The translations under genes were made by a program, and so were the position numbers. This document shows positions 22,604 to 31,236 of a DNA stretch of 36,879 nucleotides, piece after piece. Under the pieces are notes generated by a model. The model worked only from the letters and a program-made list of their open reading frames with translations. It ran no database searches and was not told the origin of the DNA. The stretch is from Hyphomicrobiales bacterium (GTDB lineage: Bacteria > Pseudomonadota > Alphaproteobacteria > Rhizobiales > Rhizobiaceae), in NCBI GenBank assembly GCA_900472625.1, contig UCIT01000048.1:1-36879 (forward strand), read 5' to 3'. The number at the start of each line of letters is the position of its first letter. Within the stretch, counting starts at the first letter, position 1.

Positions 22604-23907
22604 GGACGATCCTCGCTGGTCGACGACTGGCCTTTGCGGCCGACGAAGGGATTGATCTTGAGAGCGGCGAGAACGGCCCAGCCGGTCGCGCCGATATGCG
22701 GCAGGCGGTAATATTTGAAGTCGCCGGGCGCGGAGTTCGGCCCCACCTGCAACCCGGTGGTCAGCTGCTCGTTTTCAGTCGCGTAGACCAGTCCGCTTGG
22801 CGCCATCTGCGCGGCAATAGTCGTGAACAGAGGTTCGACCTTGTCAGGATGGCCCGTCAGGCTCAGCACAAGTGCCGCCTGCGCGGTCCCTTCGAGCCAG
22901 ACGCCGTCTCGGTCGCTGTTGAAGTCATATCCGCCCTGGACGCCATGGTTGAGGTCGGTCCACTCCATCACCCGATCGGCCTTCGACTTGAAATCCGGCA
23001 CCGCGATCAGCGGCCAGAGTTCGGCATCGAGACCGGACATCGCCACATTCGGGGCGTTGCTGTCGGGCGCACTGCCGATATAGAAACGCCCTTCGGCATC
23101 GTTCCACATCGCCTTCAGAAACTGGAATGCGCTGTCGCCCTGATGCGCCCAGTCACCGCCAGCGTCTATCTGGGCAAGCCAGCTGTCCGCGGCATAGACG
23201 TCGAGATTATGCTCGGTCGACTTCCACGTCATCCGCTCCGGCGTCGGCTCATGGCCGAAAAAGCCGCCGAGATAGCCAACATTCTTCGGGTCGGCGGTGC
23301 TGCGGTGGATCCAGTCCATGATCTTGCGCGCGGCATCGAGATAGGCCTGCTGGTCGGTCTGCTCGTAAGCCGTCAGCAAGGCGAGTGCACCCCAGGCGGT
23401 GCTGCCCGTCGCCGTGCCGACCTGATAGCCATCCTCGATCCACGAATTGCTGGCCGTACTCCAATACCCCGGAAGCAGCATCCCCTCCTTGCCGGGGATA
23501 ACCGGACCGGAGCGATAGGCATTGCGCAGGCGGCCATCGTGATAATGCCGGTCCGTTTCCAGTGCGACCACCAGCGCATCGGCCACGCGGCGGGCCTCCG
23601 CCTTTCTCTGGCAACCGTAAAGCGCCATCATCGCCAGCGCATTATCGTAGGTAAAGCCGGTGTTCTCCAGCGCTGGGTGCAGCGCCGAGCCACCGTTTGC
23701 CGGCTCGAAGCTTCGGAAAACGAAAGGTTGCTCTGGCTCCCCCGTCATCTCGGCCGCAAGCCCATCGCACAGCGAGCACGCGAGTTTCTTTTGCCCAACA
23801 TCGTCGGCCATGACAGGCGCGCCGATGGCGAGGCACAGCAGAACCGTGGCAAGCAGCATGCGCAATGGGCACGCAGCATCAAACGTCAGACATCTCATGC
23901 GCATCAT
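22588..23907 (-). CDS. Secreted probable (alpha/alpha)6-barrel protein in the beta-glucan operon
   Basis: 439 aa with an N-terminal signal peptide (RMLLATVLLCLAIGAPVMA, cleavage near residue 36). The mature protein has repeated helical pairs with aromatic/acidic motifs (ENTGFTYDNALAMMALYGC, YWSTASNSWIEDGYQVGTAT, STEHNLDVYAADSW, DRDGVWLEGTAQAALVL), which is what six-hairpin glycoside hydrolases and lyases look like. I cannot assign a CAZy family; it is not an obvious GH8 cellulase. It sits between the HlyD-like and GT2 genes and overlaps the GT2 start, so it should act in the periplasm on the nascent glucan (trimming, release or editing). The start is at ATG 23907 behind GAGGGG. Confidence 0.75.
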   Translation of the reverse strand: MMRMRCLTFDAACPLRMLLATVLLCLAIGAPVMADDVGQKKLACSLCDGLAAEMTGEPEQPFVFRSFEPANGGSALHPALENTGFTYDNALAMMALYGCQRKAEARRVADALVVALETDRHYHDGRLRNAYRSGPVIPGKEGMLLPGYWSTASNSWIEDGYQVGTATGSTAWGALALLTAYEQTDQQAYLDAARKIMDWIHRSTADPKNVGYLGGFFGHEPTPERMTWKSTEHNLDVYAADSWLAQIDAGGDWAHQGDSAFQFLKAMWNDAEGRFYIGSAPDSNAPNVAMSGLDAELWPLIAVPDFKSKADRVMEWTDLNHGVQGGYDFNSDRDGVWLEGTAQAALVLSLTGHPDKVEPLFTTIAAQMAPSGLVYATENEQLTTGLQVGPNSAPGDFKYYRLPHIGATGWAVLAALKINPFVGRKGQSSTSEDRPCPPK

Positions 23908-23950
23908 TTCAGCCCCTCGCGATTACGGACAACAGGTCGAGGTTTGGTCG

Positions 23951-25336
23951 TCAGGGTGTGGCGGTCGCGGCGGCCGGCAGGCGCGGCGCTGTGCCCTTGT
24001 CGAGAGATGTCGATGCGGAGACAATGCTGACGGGTGCGCGCAAACCGGCGAGCGCCGCCATCGAGTAGCGTGCGATACGCGACGTGATTGTCTCGCCAAG
24101 CGACACGATCACATCCTCGCCGACGTGGCATCCGAAGAACTTGTCGTTGTTCTGCTTTGCCACGCTGCCGTCATCGGCGGTCTGTTCGTCCACCTTGACG
24201 AGCACATAGACTTCATGTCCCTCGGCTTCCGGGAACTTGGCGAAATAGCGGTTCTCCGGCCCGGAATTGAAGTATCTGACGATCTTGTAGATATGCCCGC
24301 TGCGCTTGACGCCAAGGCTGCGGAAATTGACCGTTGCTGGCATGCCGATTTCCAGCGCCGTGACATCGCGGCTCCGATAGACAGCAGCCGCGAATGCCTC
24401 GGTGCAATCAAGCGATTTTGCTACCGGCTGCCCCTGCATGACGAAGTCGCCGAAGGACGCATCGACGCTGACGATCTGGCCATGCCGCTCCGCCGTCACC
24501 TCGGCCGCACCTGTCTTGCCAAGCCGACCCTCTTCACGCGCGATCAGGTTTTCGACCTGCTTCTTGCGTTCCGTCATCTGGTTAATTTCGATATTGTCTT
24601 CGGCGATATCGCCGGCAAGCTTGGTGCGCTGCATCTCAAGCGTCAGGAGATTGGCCGCAACTGTTCCACCTGTGTAGATATCTCGGCCGACCAGCGATTG
24701 CACGATCTCGTTGCGACGAAGCTCGCCTTTTGCCGAATCCAACTCGGCTTGCGCCGCATTGCGCTTCTGGCGCTGCGGCTCCAGGCTCGTTGACGACACC
24801 ATGCCCTTCTTCAGCAACGTCTGCTGTCTCTGCAACAGGGCGTCCTGCTCGTTGAGACGGGCCTGATAGTTCTGCACGTTGAATTGCGAATTGTCGATCA
24901 CCGCCGAAAGCTCGCTGAGAACCCCGGCTTTGACGCTGTCGATCTGGGCTTTGACCTTGTTGTATTGCTCGGTACGCTCTGCAACCACGCTGGTGGTGTT
25001 GTTGAGCTTCTCCGTCAGGTCGAGCTTCTCCAGCCGAAGCCCCGTCAGCGAAGTCTGATCCTGATTGGGGTTCGAAACAGTCGCCATCACATCGCCAAGG
25101 TTGACGACCTGACCCACCTGTAAGGAAATCTTGTCCACCCTGCCATAGATAGGCGACGCGATCATCTGAACGGGGGCATTGATCACTGCCCGCGTTGAAA
25201 CAATGAAGAACTGGTTCGGTATCATCGCCATCGCGATGATAAAGACAAGCATAAACGCGAAAGCGTAACCTATAAAACGGGATGCTGAGAGTATCTTATG
25301 ATCCCTCAATCTTCCATCTGTAGATGTAGTCTTCAT
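23951..25336 (-). CDS. HlyD-family membrane fusion protein (BgsB-like)
   Basis: Membrane fusion protein of ~461 aa. One N-terminal membrane helix (FIGYAFAFMLVFIIAMAMIP) is followed by a biotinyl-lipoyl half (PVQMIASPIYGRVDKISLQV), a long coiled coil (~85-250, Leu/Gln/Glu-rich), the second lipoyl half (ERHGQIVSVDASFGDFVMQG) and a beta-barrel domain. Such proteins span the periplasm; with a GT2 synthase in the same operon it should form the secretion path of the glucan, as BgsB or Alg44-like proteins are thought to do. The frame runs to an ATG at 25390, but I prefer ATG 25336, preceded by GAAGG. The next gene follows after 43 bp. Confidence 0.82.
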   Translation of the reverse strand: MKTTSTDGRLRDHKILSASRFIGYAFAFMLVFIIAMAMIPNQFFIVSTRAVINAPVQMIASPIYGRVDKISLQVGQVVNLGDVMATVSNPNQDQTSLTGLRLEKLDLTEKLNNTTSVVAERTEQYNKVKAQIDSVKAGVLSELSAVIDNSQFNVQNYQARLNEQDALLQRQQTLLKKGMVSSTSLEPQRQKRNAAQAELDSAKGELRRNEIVQSLVGRDIYTGGTVAANLLTLEMQRTKLAGDIAEDNIEINQMTERKKQVENLIAREEGRLGKTGAAEVTAERHGQIVSVDASFGDFVMQGQPVAKSLDCTEAFAAAVYRSRDVTALEIGMPATVNFRSLGVKRSGHIYKIVRYFNSGPENRYFAKFPEAEGHEVYVLVKVDEQTADDGSVAKQNNDKFFGCHVGEDVIVSLGETITSRIARYSMAALAGLRAPVSIVSASTSLDKGTAPRLPAAATATP

Positions 25337-25722
25337 TGCCTTCAATCCTGACATCATCATGCTGCAGGTAAGCTGAAGGGTGTCTCCCATTTAGGATTTT
25401 TATCTGTTTCGGCCTCCATAGCACTACTTGTTATTTAGGTAAAATAAAATGTGCATAATAAAGCATATGTATTGAAGAGCATCCCGGGATTGATTCGATT
25501 TGTGGCAAATTTAACAGTATATCGGGATGCATCAGTATCAATTCGCGTGTGCGGCATTCCGATCTGCACCAACAGTTGCGGCTCGCCAGGAAACCGGGAT
25601 CGCGTTGCTTCGAAAGACTGCCAATCTGTCGATCGATACTTCTCGTGCATGCTCGGAACAGAAACACGCCAACTTTCTCGCCAAAATTGCGTCCGAGTTC
25701 GCCGCGGTTGCAGCCAAGCGAT
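25337..25722. other. AT-rich regulatory region before the beta-glucan operon
   Basis: About 385 bp between the ftrA-like stop and the HlyD-like gene, clearly richer in A+T than its surroundings around 25390-25530. It holds a nested dyad at 25479-25530. Several short open frames overlap here without family resemblance. It most likely carries the operon promoter and regulator sites, but I cannot single out a -10/-35 pair. Confidence 0.5.
25479..25530. repeat. Nested inverted repeats upstream of the beta-glucan operon
   Basis: Outer arms gcatcccg (25479-25486) and cgggatgc (25523-25530) are a perfect 8-bp match. Inside lies atttg-tgg-caaat (25498-25510) with almost the same centre of symmetry (25504). 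The layout looks like a regulator binding region. Confidence 0.6.
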
Positions 25723-26697
25723 TCACTCGCCGAACGTCTTGCGATAGGCGCCCGGAGTGGTGCCCAAACGCCGGCGGAAATGATGACGCATCGTCGCCGG
25801 GGTACCGAAGCCGCTGGCGATGGCGATGTCGTCGAGCGATGCATCCCCTTTTGTTTCCAGCAGTTGCCGCGCATGGCGCAACCGCTCCACCAGCAACCAT
25901 TCGCCAACGCTCGAGCCGGTCGTCGTCTCGAAGCGTCTCTGGAACGTCCGCTGACTCATGCCGACCCTTTTGGCGAGCATGCTGATCGATTGCTCCTCGT
26001 CGAGTCGTGCCCGCATCCAGTCAAGGAGCGGACCGAGCCGAACGCCCTCGCGCGCCTCCGGCACCGGCGCGTGGATGAATTGCGCCTGCCCACCCTCGCG
26101 ATGCGGCGGCACTACCAGACGGCGCGCCACGCTATTGGCCGCCTCTGTGCCGAAGTCGCCACGCACCACATGCAGGCAGAGATCGATACCCGCAGCACTA
26201 CCGGCGGCCGTCAATATCCTACCCTCGTCCATGTAGAGCACGTCGGCGTCGACGGTGATGCCGGGATAGCGTGCGGCAATTGATGCGGCGTAGCGCCAGT
26301 GTGTCGTCGCCCGCCGTCCGTCGAGCAGTCCCGCCGCAGCCAGCACCGCGACGCCCGAACAAAGCGACATCACCCGAGCCCCGCGCGCATGCGCCGCCCG
26401 CAAGGCATCCACCAGTCCTTCCGGCACGGGCGCATCGATCGCCCGCCAGCCGGGAACAACGATCAGGTCGGCATCGGCAAGATCCTCGAGCCCGCCATCG
26501 ACCGTAACGCTCAGCCCGCCTGCCGCCATCAGCGGCCCGGGCTCGATGGCGCAGGCGAGGAAGCGATACCAATCCGCGCCCATCTCCGGCCGCGGCAGAC
26601 CGAACACCTCGTAAGCAATGCCAAACTCGAAGGTGCACAGCCCGTCATAGACAAGCACAGCAACCTTCGGACCGGTCAGCGAAGCAGCATTTGGCAT
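25723..26697 (-). CDS. ftrA: GlxA/FtrA-type transcriptional regulator (DJ-1/PfpI plus AraC)
   Basis: 324 aa from ATG 26697 (TTG 26727 and ATG 26718 are also in frame). The N-terminal DJ-1/PfpI-like domain (~8-190) keeps the nucleophile-elbow Cys (VMSLCSGVAVLAAAGLLDGR) with the following THW. The C-terminal AraC/XylS DNA-binding domain has two HTH motifs (ISMLAKRVGMSQRTFQRRFE and LDDIAIASGFGTPATMRHHF). This two-domain architecture is FtrA/GlxA. It is divergent from a rhodanese gene with ~90 bp between starts, a pairing common for FtrA regulators, so it probably controls the rhodanese gene and itself. Its ligand is unknown. Confidence 0.85.
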   Translation of the reverse strand: MPNAASLTGPKVAVLVYDGLCTFEFGIAYEVFGLPRPEMGADWYRFLACAIEPGPLMAAGGLSVTVDGGLEDLADADLIVVPGWRAIDAPVPEGLVDALRAAHARGARVMSLCSGVAVLAAAGLLDGRRATTHWRYAASIAARYPGITVDADVLYMDEGRILTAAGSAAGIDLCLHVVRGDFGTEAANSVARRLVVPPHREGGQAQFIHAPVPEAREGVRLGPLLDWMRARLDEEQSISMLAKRVGMSQRTFQRRFETTTGSSVGEWLLVERLRHARQLLETKGDASLDDIAIASGFGTPATMRHHFRRRLGTTPGAYRKTFGE

Positions 26698-26789
26698 GAT
26701 CTTTACGCCAATCGTCATTATGGCCAATTTCGCGCAGACCTAGCATCCTCCATGCTGTGAGGCAATTCCATCTCTGAAAGGACATGCCA

Positions 26790-27251
26790 ATGACCAGCCT
26801 GACTTCCGACAGCCCGACCACGCCTGGAGCTGCACCCGCCAGAAGCCACGTTGCCGAAGTGCCCGCCTCCGCTCCCGAGGCCACTGCCGCATACTACGCT
26901 CGCAAACTCGCTTTCGAGACTGACTGCTGGGACGTCCACGCCTCTGTCGCGGCCGGCAGGCTCGACTTCGTCCTCCTCGACGTCCGCTCGCCGACCCTGT
27001 TTGCGCAATCGCACCTTCCCGGCGCGGTCAACCTGCCGCATGGCAAGATGACCGCGCACCGCATGTCGCACTGGCCCGACGACACGCTCTTCGTGGTCTA
27101 CTGCGCCGGTCCGCATTGCAATGGCACCGACAAGGCGGCGTTGCGGCTGGCAAGACTGGGACTTCAGGTCAAGGTGATGATCGGTGGCATGACCGGATGG
27201 GCCGACGAGGGTTTCGCTTTCGAACGCGAAGAAGCGATCGACGCCGCCTGA
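26790..27251 (+). CDS. Rhodanese-domain sulfurtransferase
   Basis: 153 aa single rhodanese domain. The start of the domain reads VLLDVRSPTLFAQSHLPGAV, and the active-site loop holds the catalytic Cys in VVYCAGPHCNGTDKAA, closing with GGMTGWADEGF. The N-terminal ~35 residues are Pro/Ala/Thr-rich and likely disordered. The loop has two Cys, CAGPHC, longer than classical thiosulfate sulfurtransferases. ATG 26790 is 7 bp from AAAGGA; the earlier ATG 26784 is only 1 bp from it. It is divergent from the ftrA-like gene, its probable regulator. Confidence 0.88.
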   Translation: MTSLTSDSPTTPGAAPARSHVAEVPASAPEATAAYYARKLAFETDCWDVHASVAAGRLDFVLLDVRSPTLFAQSHLPGAVNLPHGKMTAHRMSHWPDDTLFVVYCAGPHCNGTDKAALRLARLGLQVKVMIGGMTGWADEGFAFEREEAIDAA

Positions 27252-27344
27252 TTCGCACTGGACAAAGCGGCAGATCAAAGGAGGAGATTGTCTTTTTCAG
27301 CCCGGCGCGCATAGTCATTCGGCGCGCAACAAGGTGGCCCCCGT

Positions 27345-28406
27345 ATGACAGAGCATATCGTTGCCATCGGTCCGCTGCCGCCGCCGCTGCATGGGCTGTC
27401 GCTCGCCACGTCCGCGATGATCGATCTGCTGGTGGAAGACAATACGGTTGTGGTGGCGAACCTTTCCCCGTCACCACCAACCGCGCGTCCGTGGCGTCAT
27501 CCGGCGAAGCTGGCACGAGTGCTGGCCGCCTGCAACACTCTGTTTCGCCAGCGTCGCAGCCCGGGAAAACGCGGCTACATTGCCTGCGACGGCGGTCTCG
27601 GCCAGATCTACACGCTGCTTCTGGTCGTGACCGCCCGGTTGCTCTCCTACCCCACCTACCTGCACCACCACAGCTTCCGCTATATCGACAATGAAATGCT
27701 GGCCATGCGCCTGATCCTAACGCTGGCCGGGCCGCGCCTTACCCATGTGTTTCTCGGCGAGGCGATGCGCGAACGCTTCACCGACACCTACGCCAAGCGG
27801 ATCCGCAGCAAGATCGTCTCCAACGCCGCCTTCGTGGCGCCGCAAGCTCGACCTGAAGTGGAGGCAGGGTCCCGGCCGTTGACCATTGGCCTGCTGAGCA
27901 ACCTGAACGCCGACAAAGGGCTGCACATCTTTCTCGCCCTGCTCCGCCAGGCGCGTCGGGAAGGATTGTCGGTCCGTGCCATCCTCGCCGGTCCCGCAGC
28001 CGATAGCGGCGATCATGCCGCAATCGACGCCGCCGTCACGGAATTCACCGGCACGCTGGAGTATCGGGGCCCTGTCGAGGGCGAGGCCAAGGCACGGTTC
28101 TACGACGATATCGACGTCTTCGTCTTTCCCACCACCTATGCCGACGAGGCTCAGCCGATCGTTCTCTTCGAAGCCAAGGCCGCCGGCAACGCCGTCATTG
28201 CCTACGACCGCGGCTGCATCCACGGACAGCTTGACGAGACCGACCTGCTGGTGCCGCAAACCGGCGAGTTCGAAGCCACCGCGCTGGCCTGGCTGTCCCT
28301 GTGCGACGACCCGAGCCGGCGATCGATGGTGCGCCAGCGCATTCGTCGGCAGTACGAAATCAGGCACCGGGACGCGCGGAAACAGGCGAAGTCATTGATG
28401 CGATGA
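27345..28406 (+). CDS. GT-B (family 4) glycosyltransferase
   Basis: 353 aa. The N-terminal Rossmann half begins IVAIGPLPPPLHGLSLATSA, the acceptor-side start of GT4 enzymes. The C-terminal half has RPLTIGLLSNLNADKGLHIF, VFVFPTTYADEAQPIVLFEA and KAAGNAVIAYDRGC, the nucleotide-sugar donor-binding E-x7-E region. It should transfer a sugar from a nucleotide donor in the cytoplasm to a lipid-linked or surface glycan acceptor. It stands apart from a polysaccharide cluster, 93 bp after the rhodanese gene, so its pathway is unknown. The ribosome site before the ATG is weak. Confidence 0.82.
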   Translation: MTEHIVAIGPLPPPLHGLSLATSAMIDLLVEDNTVVVANLSPSPPTARPWRHPAKLARVLAACNTLFRQRRSPGKRGYIACDGGLGQIYTLLLVVTARLLSYPTYLHHHSFRYIDNEMLAMRLILTLAGPRLTHVFLGEAMRERFTDTYAKRIRSKIVSNAAFVAPQARPEVEAGSRPLTIGLLSNLNADKGLHIFLALLRQARREGLSVRAILAGPAADSGDHAAIDAAVTEFTGTLEYRGPVEGEAKARFYDDIDVFVFPTTYADEAQPIVLFEAKAAGNAVIAYDRGCIHGQLDETDLLVPQTGEFEATALAWLSLCDDPSRRSMVRQRIRRQYEIRHRDARKQAKSLMR

Positions 28407-28662
28407 AATTTCCCGGTCGTTGCGGGTGGAAAAACGGACGCCTTGACGCATATTTTCAATCCTGCTCATTAGGCTATTCGCAAATATTCGCCGCCCAGCG
28501 TCGTAACCGAGAACTGGAATTCCACAGCATGCCCCTTCGCAGTGCGCCTCGCGCCCAGATCACCGGTTGCCACGCAGCGACAGACGGCCTCCCTCGACGC
28601 GGCACCAGATGCGCAGCCCTCTCCGCCATGACGATCCGATCTGACCGGGAGCGTGGTCAATC

Positions 28663-31236
28663 ATGAGCGAGGACTTCGGCAAGGTCGACCTGACCAATTG
28701 CGACCGCGAACCCATCCATCGTCTCGGAGCCATCCAGCCCTTCGGCTTCCTGATCGTCGTCTCCTCGGACTGGTTGGTGGCGCGCGCCTCGGTCAATCTC
28801 GAGCAGTTCGTCGGGGTCTCGCACAGCGAGATCATCGGCCAACCGGTGTCGCGGATCATCGGCGGAAAGACGATGCACACGCTGCGCAACCGCCTGAGCG
28901 TCATGCGCGGCCCCGATGTCGTCGAGCGCCTGTTCGGCGTCGAACTGGCCGACGACGGCCCGCTTTTCGACATCGCCGTCCACATGAGCGACGACCAGGT
29001 GGTGATCGAGGCCGAACCATCGCAGGAAGGTGCCCAGGGCGGCTCACCGGTCTCGATCCGCAGCATGGTGGCGCGGCTCGATCAGGCCGAAACGATGGAG
29101 GCCTTCTTTCGCGAAGGCGCCCGCCAGGCCCGCGCGCTCACCGGCTTCGATCGCGTCATGGTCTATCGGTTCGACGAAAGCGGCGCCGGCGAAGTGGTGG
29201 CGGAAGCGGCCCGTGCCGGGATCGGCTCTTTCCTCGGCCTGCATTATCCCGCGTCCGACATCCCGGTGCAGGCCCGCGCGTTGTACACCCGCAACCTCTT
29301 CCGCATCATTGCCGATATCGACGCGGTGAGTGTGCCGCTGGAGCCCGAAATCGATGCGCACGGCCGTTCTCTCGACCTGTCCATGTCGATCCTGCGTTCG
29401 GTCTCACCGATCCACATCGAATACTTGAAGAACATGGGCGTCGGCGCGTCGCTATCGATCTCGATCGTCGTCGAGGGTAAGCTCTGGGGCCTGTTTGCCT
29501 GCCACCACTATTCGCCACGCCTGCCCTCCTTCGAGCGGCGCACCACATCCGAGCTGTTCGGCCAGATGTTCGCCTCGCGCCTCGAAAGCCGCGAGCGACG
29601 CCTGGCGCTGGAATTCGAAACCAAGGCCCGCCAGATCGCCGACCGCCTGCTCACCTCGGTGGCCGACAATGCCAGCCTGCTCGACGATCCCTCCTGGCTG
29701 ATCGACGCGTTGGGCGACGCCATCCCCGCCGACGGTATCGGCGTCTGGATCAACGGTCGCTCGGCGCTCAACGGCATCACCCCGTCGCTGGCGCATTTCA
29801 CCGAGCTTGTCCGCATCCTGAACCGCAATTCCGCCGGTCGCGTGTTTTCGACCGACAGCATCGTGGAGACTTGGCCGGGTATCGTCTCCGGCGATATCGT
29901 CGCCGGCCTGATCGCCATTCCGATCTCCCGCTCGCCACGTGACTATGTCGTGTTGTTCCGCCAGGAGATCGTGCGGTCCGTGCGCTGGGCAGGCGATCCG
30001 CACAAGCCGGTGGAATATGGCCCGAACGGCCCGCGGCTGACGCCGCGCAAGAGCTTCGAGACATGGTCGGAACTGGTGCGCCATCACTCGCAGCCGTTCA
30101 CACCGGCCGAGCGCCGCGTCGCCGAAACCATTCGGGTGACGCTGATCGAAGTTGTCCTGCGCCTCACCGACGAGGCCAATGCCGTGCGCCAGCAGGCCAA
30201 CGAACGGCAGGAACTGCTGATCGCCGAGCTGAACCATCGCGTCCGCAACATCCTGAGCCTCATCAGCGGCCTGATCCGCCAGTCACGCGGCACCACCGAT
30301 AGTACCGACGAGTTTATCGGCCATCTCGAGGGCCGCGTTCAGGCCCTGTCGCGTGCCCATGACCAGATCACCCGCGATCACTGGGCGCCGGCTCCCTTCC
30401 GCGCCCTGCTGCAGGCGGAAGCCGCCGCCTATCTCGGCAAGAGCGCCGCCCGTATCAACATGACCGGCCCGGAAGTGTTGTTGGCGCCACAGGCCTTCTC
30501 CATCGCCGCTCTCGTTTTCCACGAACTGGTCACCAACAGCGCCAAATACGGCAGCCTCTGCGACAGCGGCACTGTGACCGTCGATTGGCGCAAGGACGAG
30601 GCCGGCGATCTGGTGATCGACTGGCGCGAAAGCGACGGCCCGCCGGTGCGCCAGCCGACCCGGCAGGGTTTTGGAACCACCATCATCCGCCGCTCCATTC
30701 CCTACGAACTCGGCGGCGTCGCGGAAATCCGCTACGAGCCACAGGGGTTCGAAGCGCATTTCTCGATTCCGTCAAAATTCGTGACCTTCGCCGAGGGTGC
30801 GGTCTCGCTGGTGCCGGAGCGGTCGTCGCAGTCGGCCAATGCATCGGCGGAAACCATTAAGGACAAGCCGCTGGACGGCCTCGATATTCTCCTGGTCGAG
30901 GACAACCTCATCATTGCCATGGATGGCGAAGACATCTTCCTGCAGCTCGGCGCACGTCATGTGGCGCTGGCACCAAGCGTCTCGCAGGCGCTGCTGGCGA
31001 TAGAAAGCCGGCAATTCGATCTTGCGGTTCTGGATGTCCATCTCGGCGAAGAGACCAGCATCTCTGTGGCAGAGCGCCTGGCTGCAAAGGGCACGCCTTT
31101 GATCCTGGCGACGGGCTATGGCGAAGGCGTCTCTCAGACATACGGCCCGCTGGCCGCCAACCTGCTGCAGAAGCCCTATACGATCGAAAGCGTCGCCAGC
31201 GCGCTGGGCCGCATTGGCCCGATCGTCAAATCATGA
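28663..31236 (+). CDS. Bacteriophytochrome with HWE kinase and C-terminal receiver (Agp2-like)
   Basis: 857 aa red/far-red photoreceptor kinase. The PAS domain has the biliverdin-binding Cys13 (LTNCDREPIH) and the IQPFG motif. GAF has PASDIP (196-201) and the chromophore-pocket His251 (SPIHIEYLKNMGV). PHY carries the tongue PRKSF (461-465). The HWE kinase has His525 (ELNHRVRNILSLISGL), N-box HELVTNSAKYGSL (620-632) and W-R-E (654-656). A C-terminal receiver has Asp791 (VLDVHLGEE), ATGY and Lys837. This domain order is that of Agp2/AtBphP2 from Agrobacterium, a bathy phytochrome. GGGAG lies ~10 bp before the ATG. Its stop overlaps that of the convergent rutR-like gene. Confidence 0.93.
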   Translation: MSEDFGKVDLTNCDREPIHRLGAIQPFGFLIVVSSDWLVARASVNLEQFVGVSHSEIIGQPVSRIIGGKTMHTLRNRLSVMRGPDVVERLFGVELADDGPLFDIAVHMSDDQVVIEAEPSQEGAQGGSPVSIRSMVARLDQAETMEAFFREGARQARALTGFDRVMVYRFDESGAGEVVAEAARAGIGSFLGLHYPASDIPVQARALYTRNLFRIIADIDAVSVPLEPEIDAHGRSLDLSMSILRSVSPIHIEYLKNMGVGASLSISIVVEGKLWGLFACHHYSPRLPSFERRTTSELFGQMFASRLESRERRLALEFETKARQIADRLLTSVADNASLLDDPSWLIDALGDAIPADGIGVWINGRSALNGITPSLAHFTELVRILNRNSAGRVFSTDSIVETWPGIVSGDIVAGLIAIPISRSPRDYVVLFRQEIVRSVRWAGDPHKPVEYGPNGPRLTPRKSFETWSELVRHHSQPFTPAERRVAETIRVTLIEVVLRLTDEANAVRQQANERQELLIAELNHRVRNILSLISGLIRQSRGTTDSTDEFIGHLEGRVQALSRAHDQITRDHWAPAPFRALLQAEAAAYLGKSAARINMTGPEVLLAPQAFSIAALVFHELVTNSAKYGSLCDSGTVTVDWRKDEAGDLVIDWRESDGPPVRQPTRQGFGTTIIRRSIPYELGGVAEIRYEPQGFEAHFSIPSKFVTFAEGAVSLVPERSSQSANASAETIKDKPLDGLDILLVEDNLIIAMDGEDIFLQLGARHVALAPSVSQALLAIESRQFDLAVLDVHLGEETSISVAERLAAKGTPLILATGYGEGVSQTYGPLAANLLQKPYTIESVASALGRIGPIVKS

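Noticed and set aside
28407..28662. Possible small gene or terminator between the glycosyltransferase and phytochrome genes
   Set aside because: Only a weak cccg/cggg hairpin and short frames without family likeness; nothing strong enough to list.
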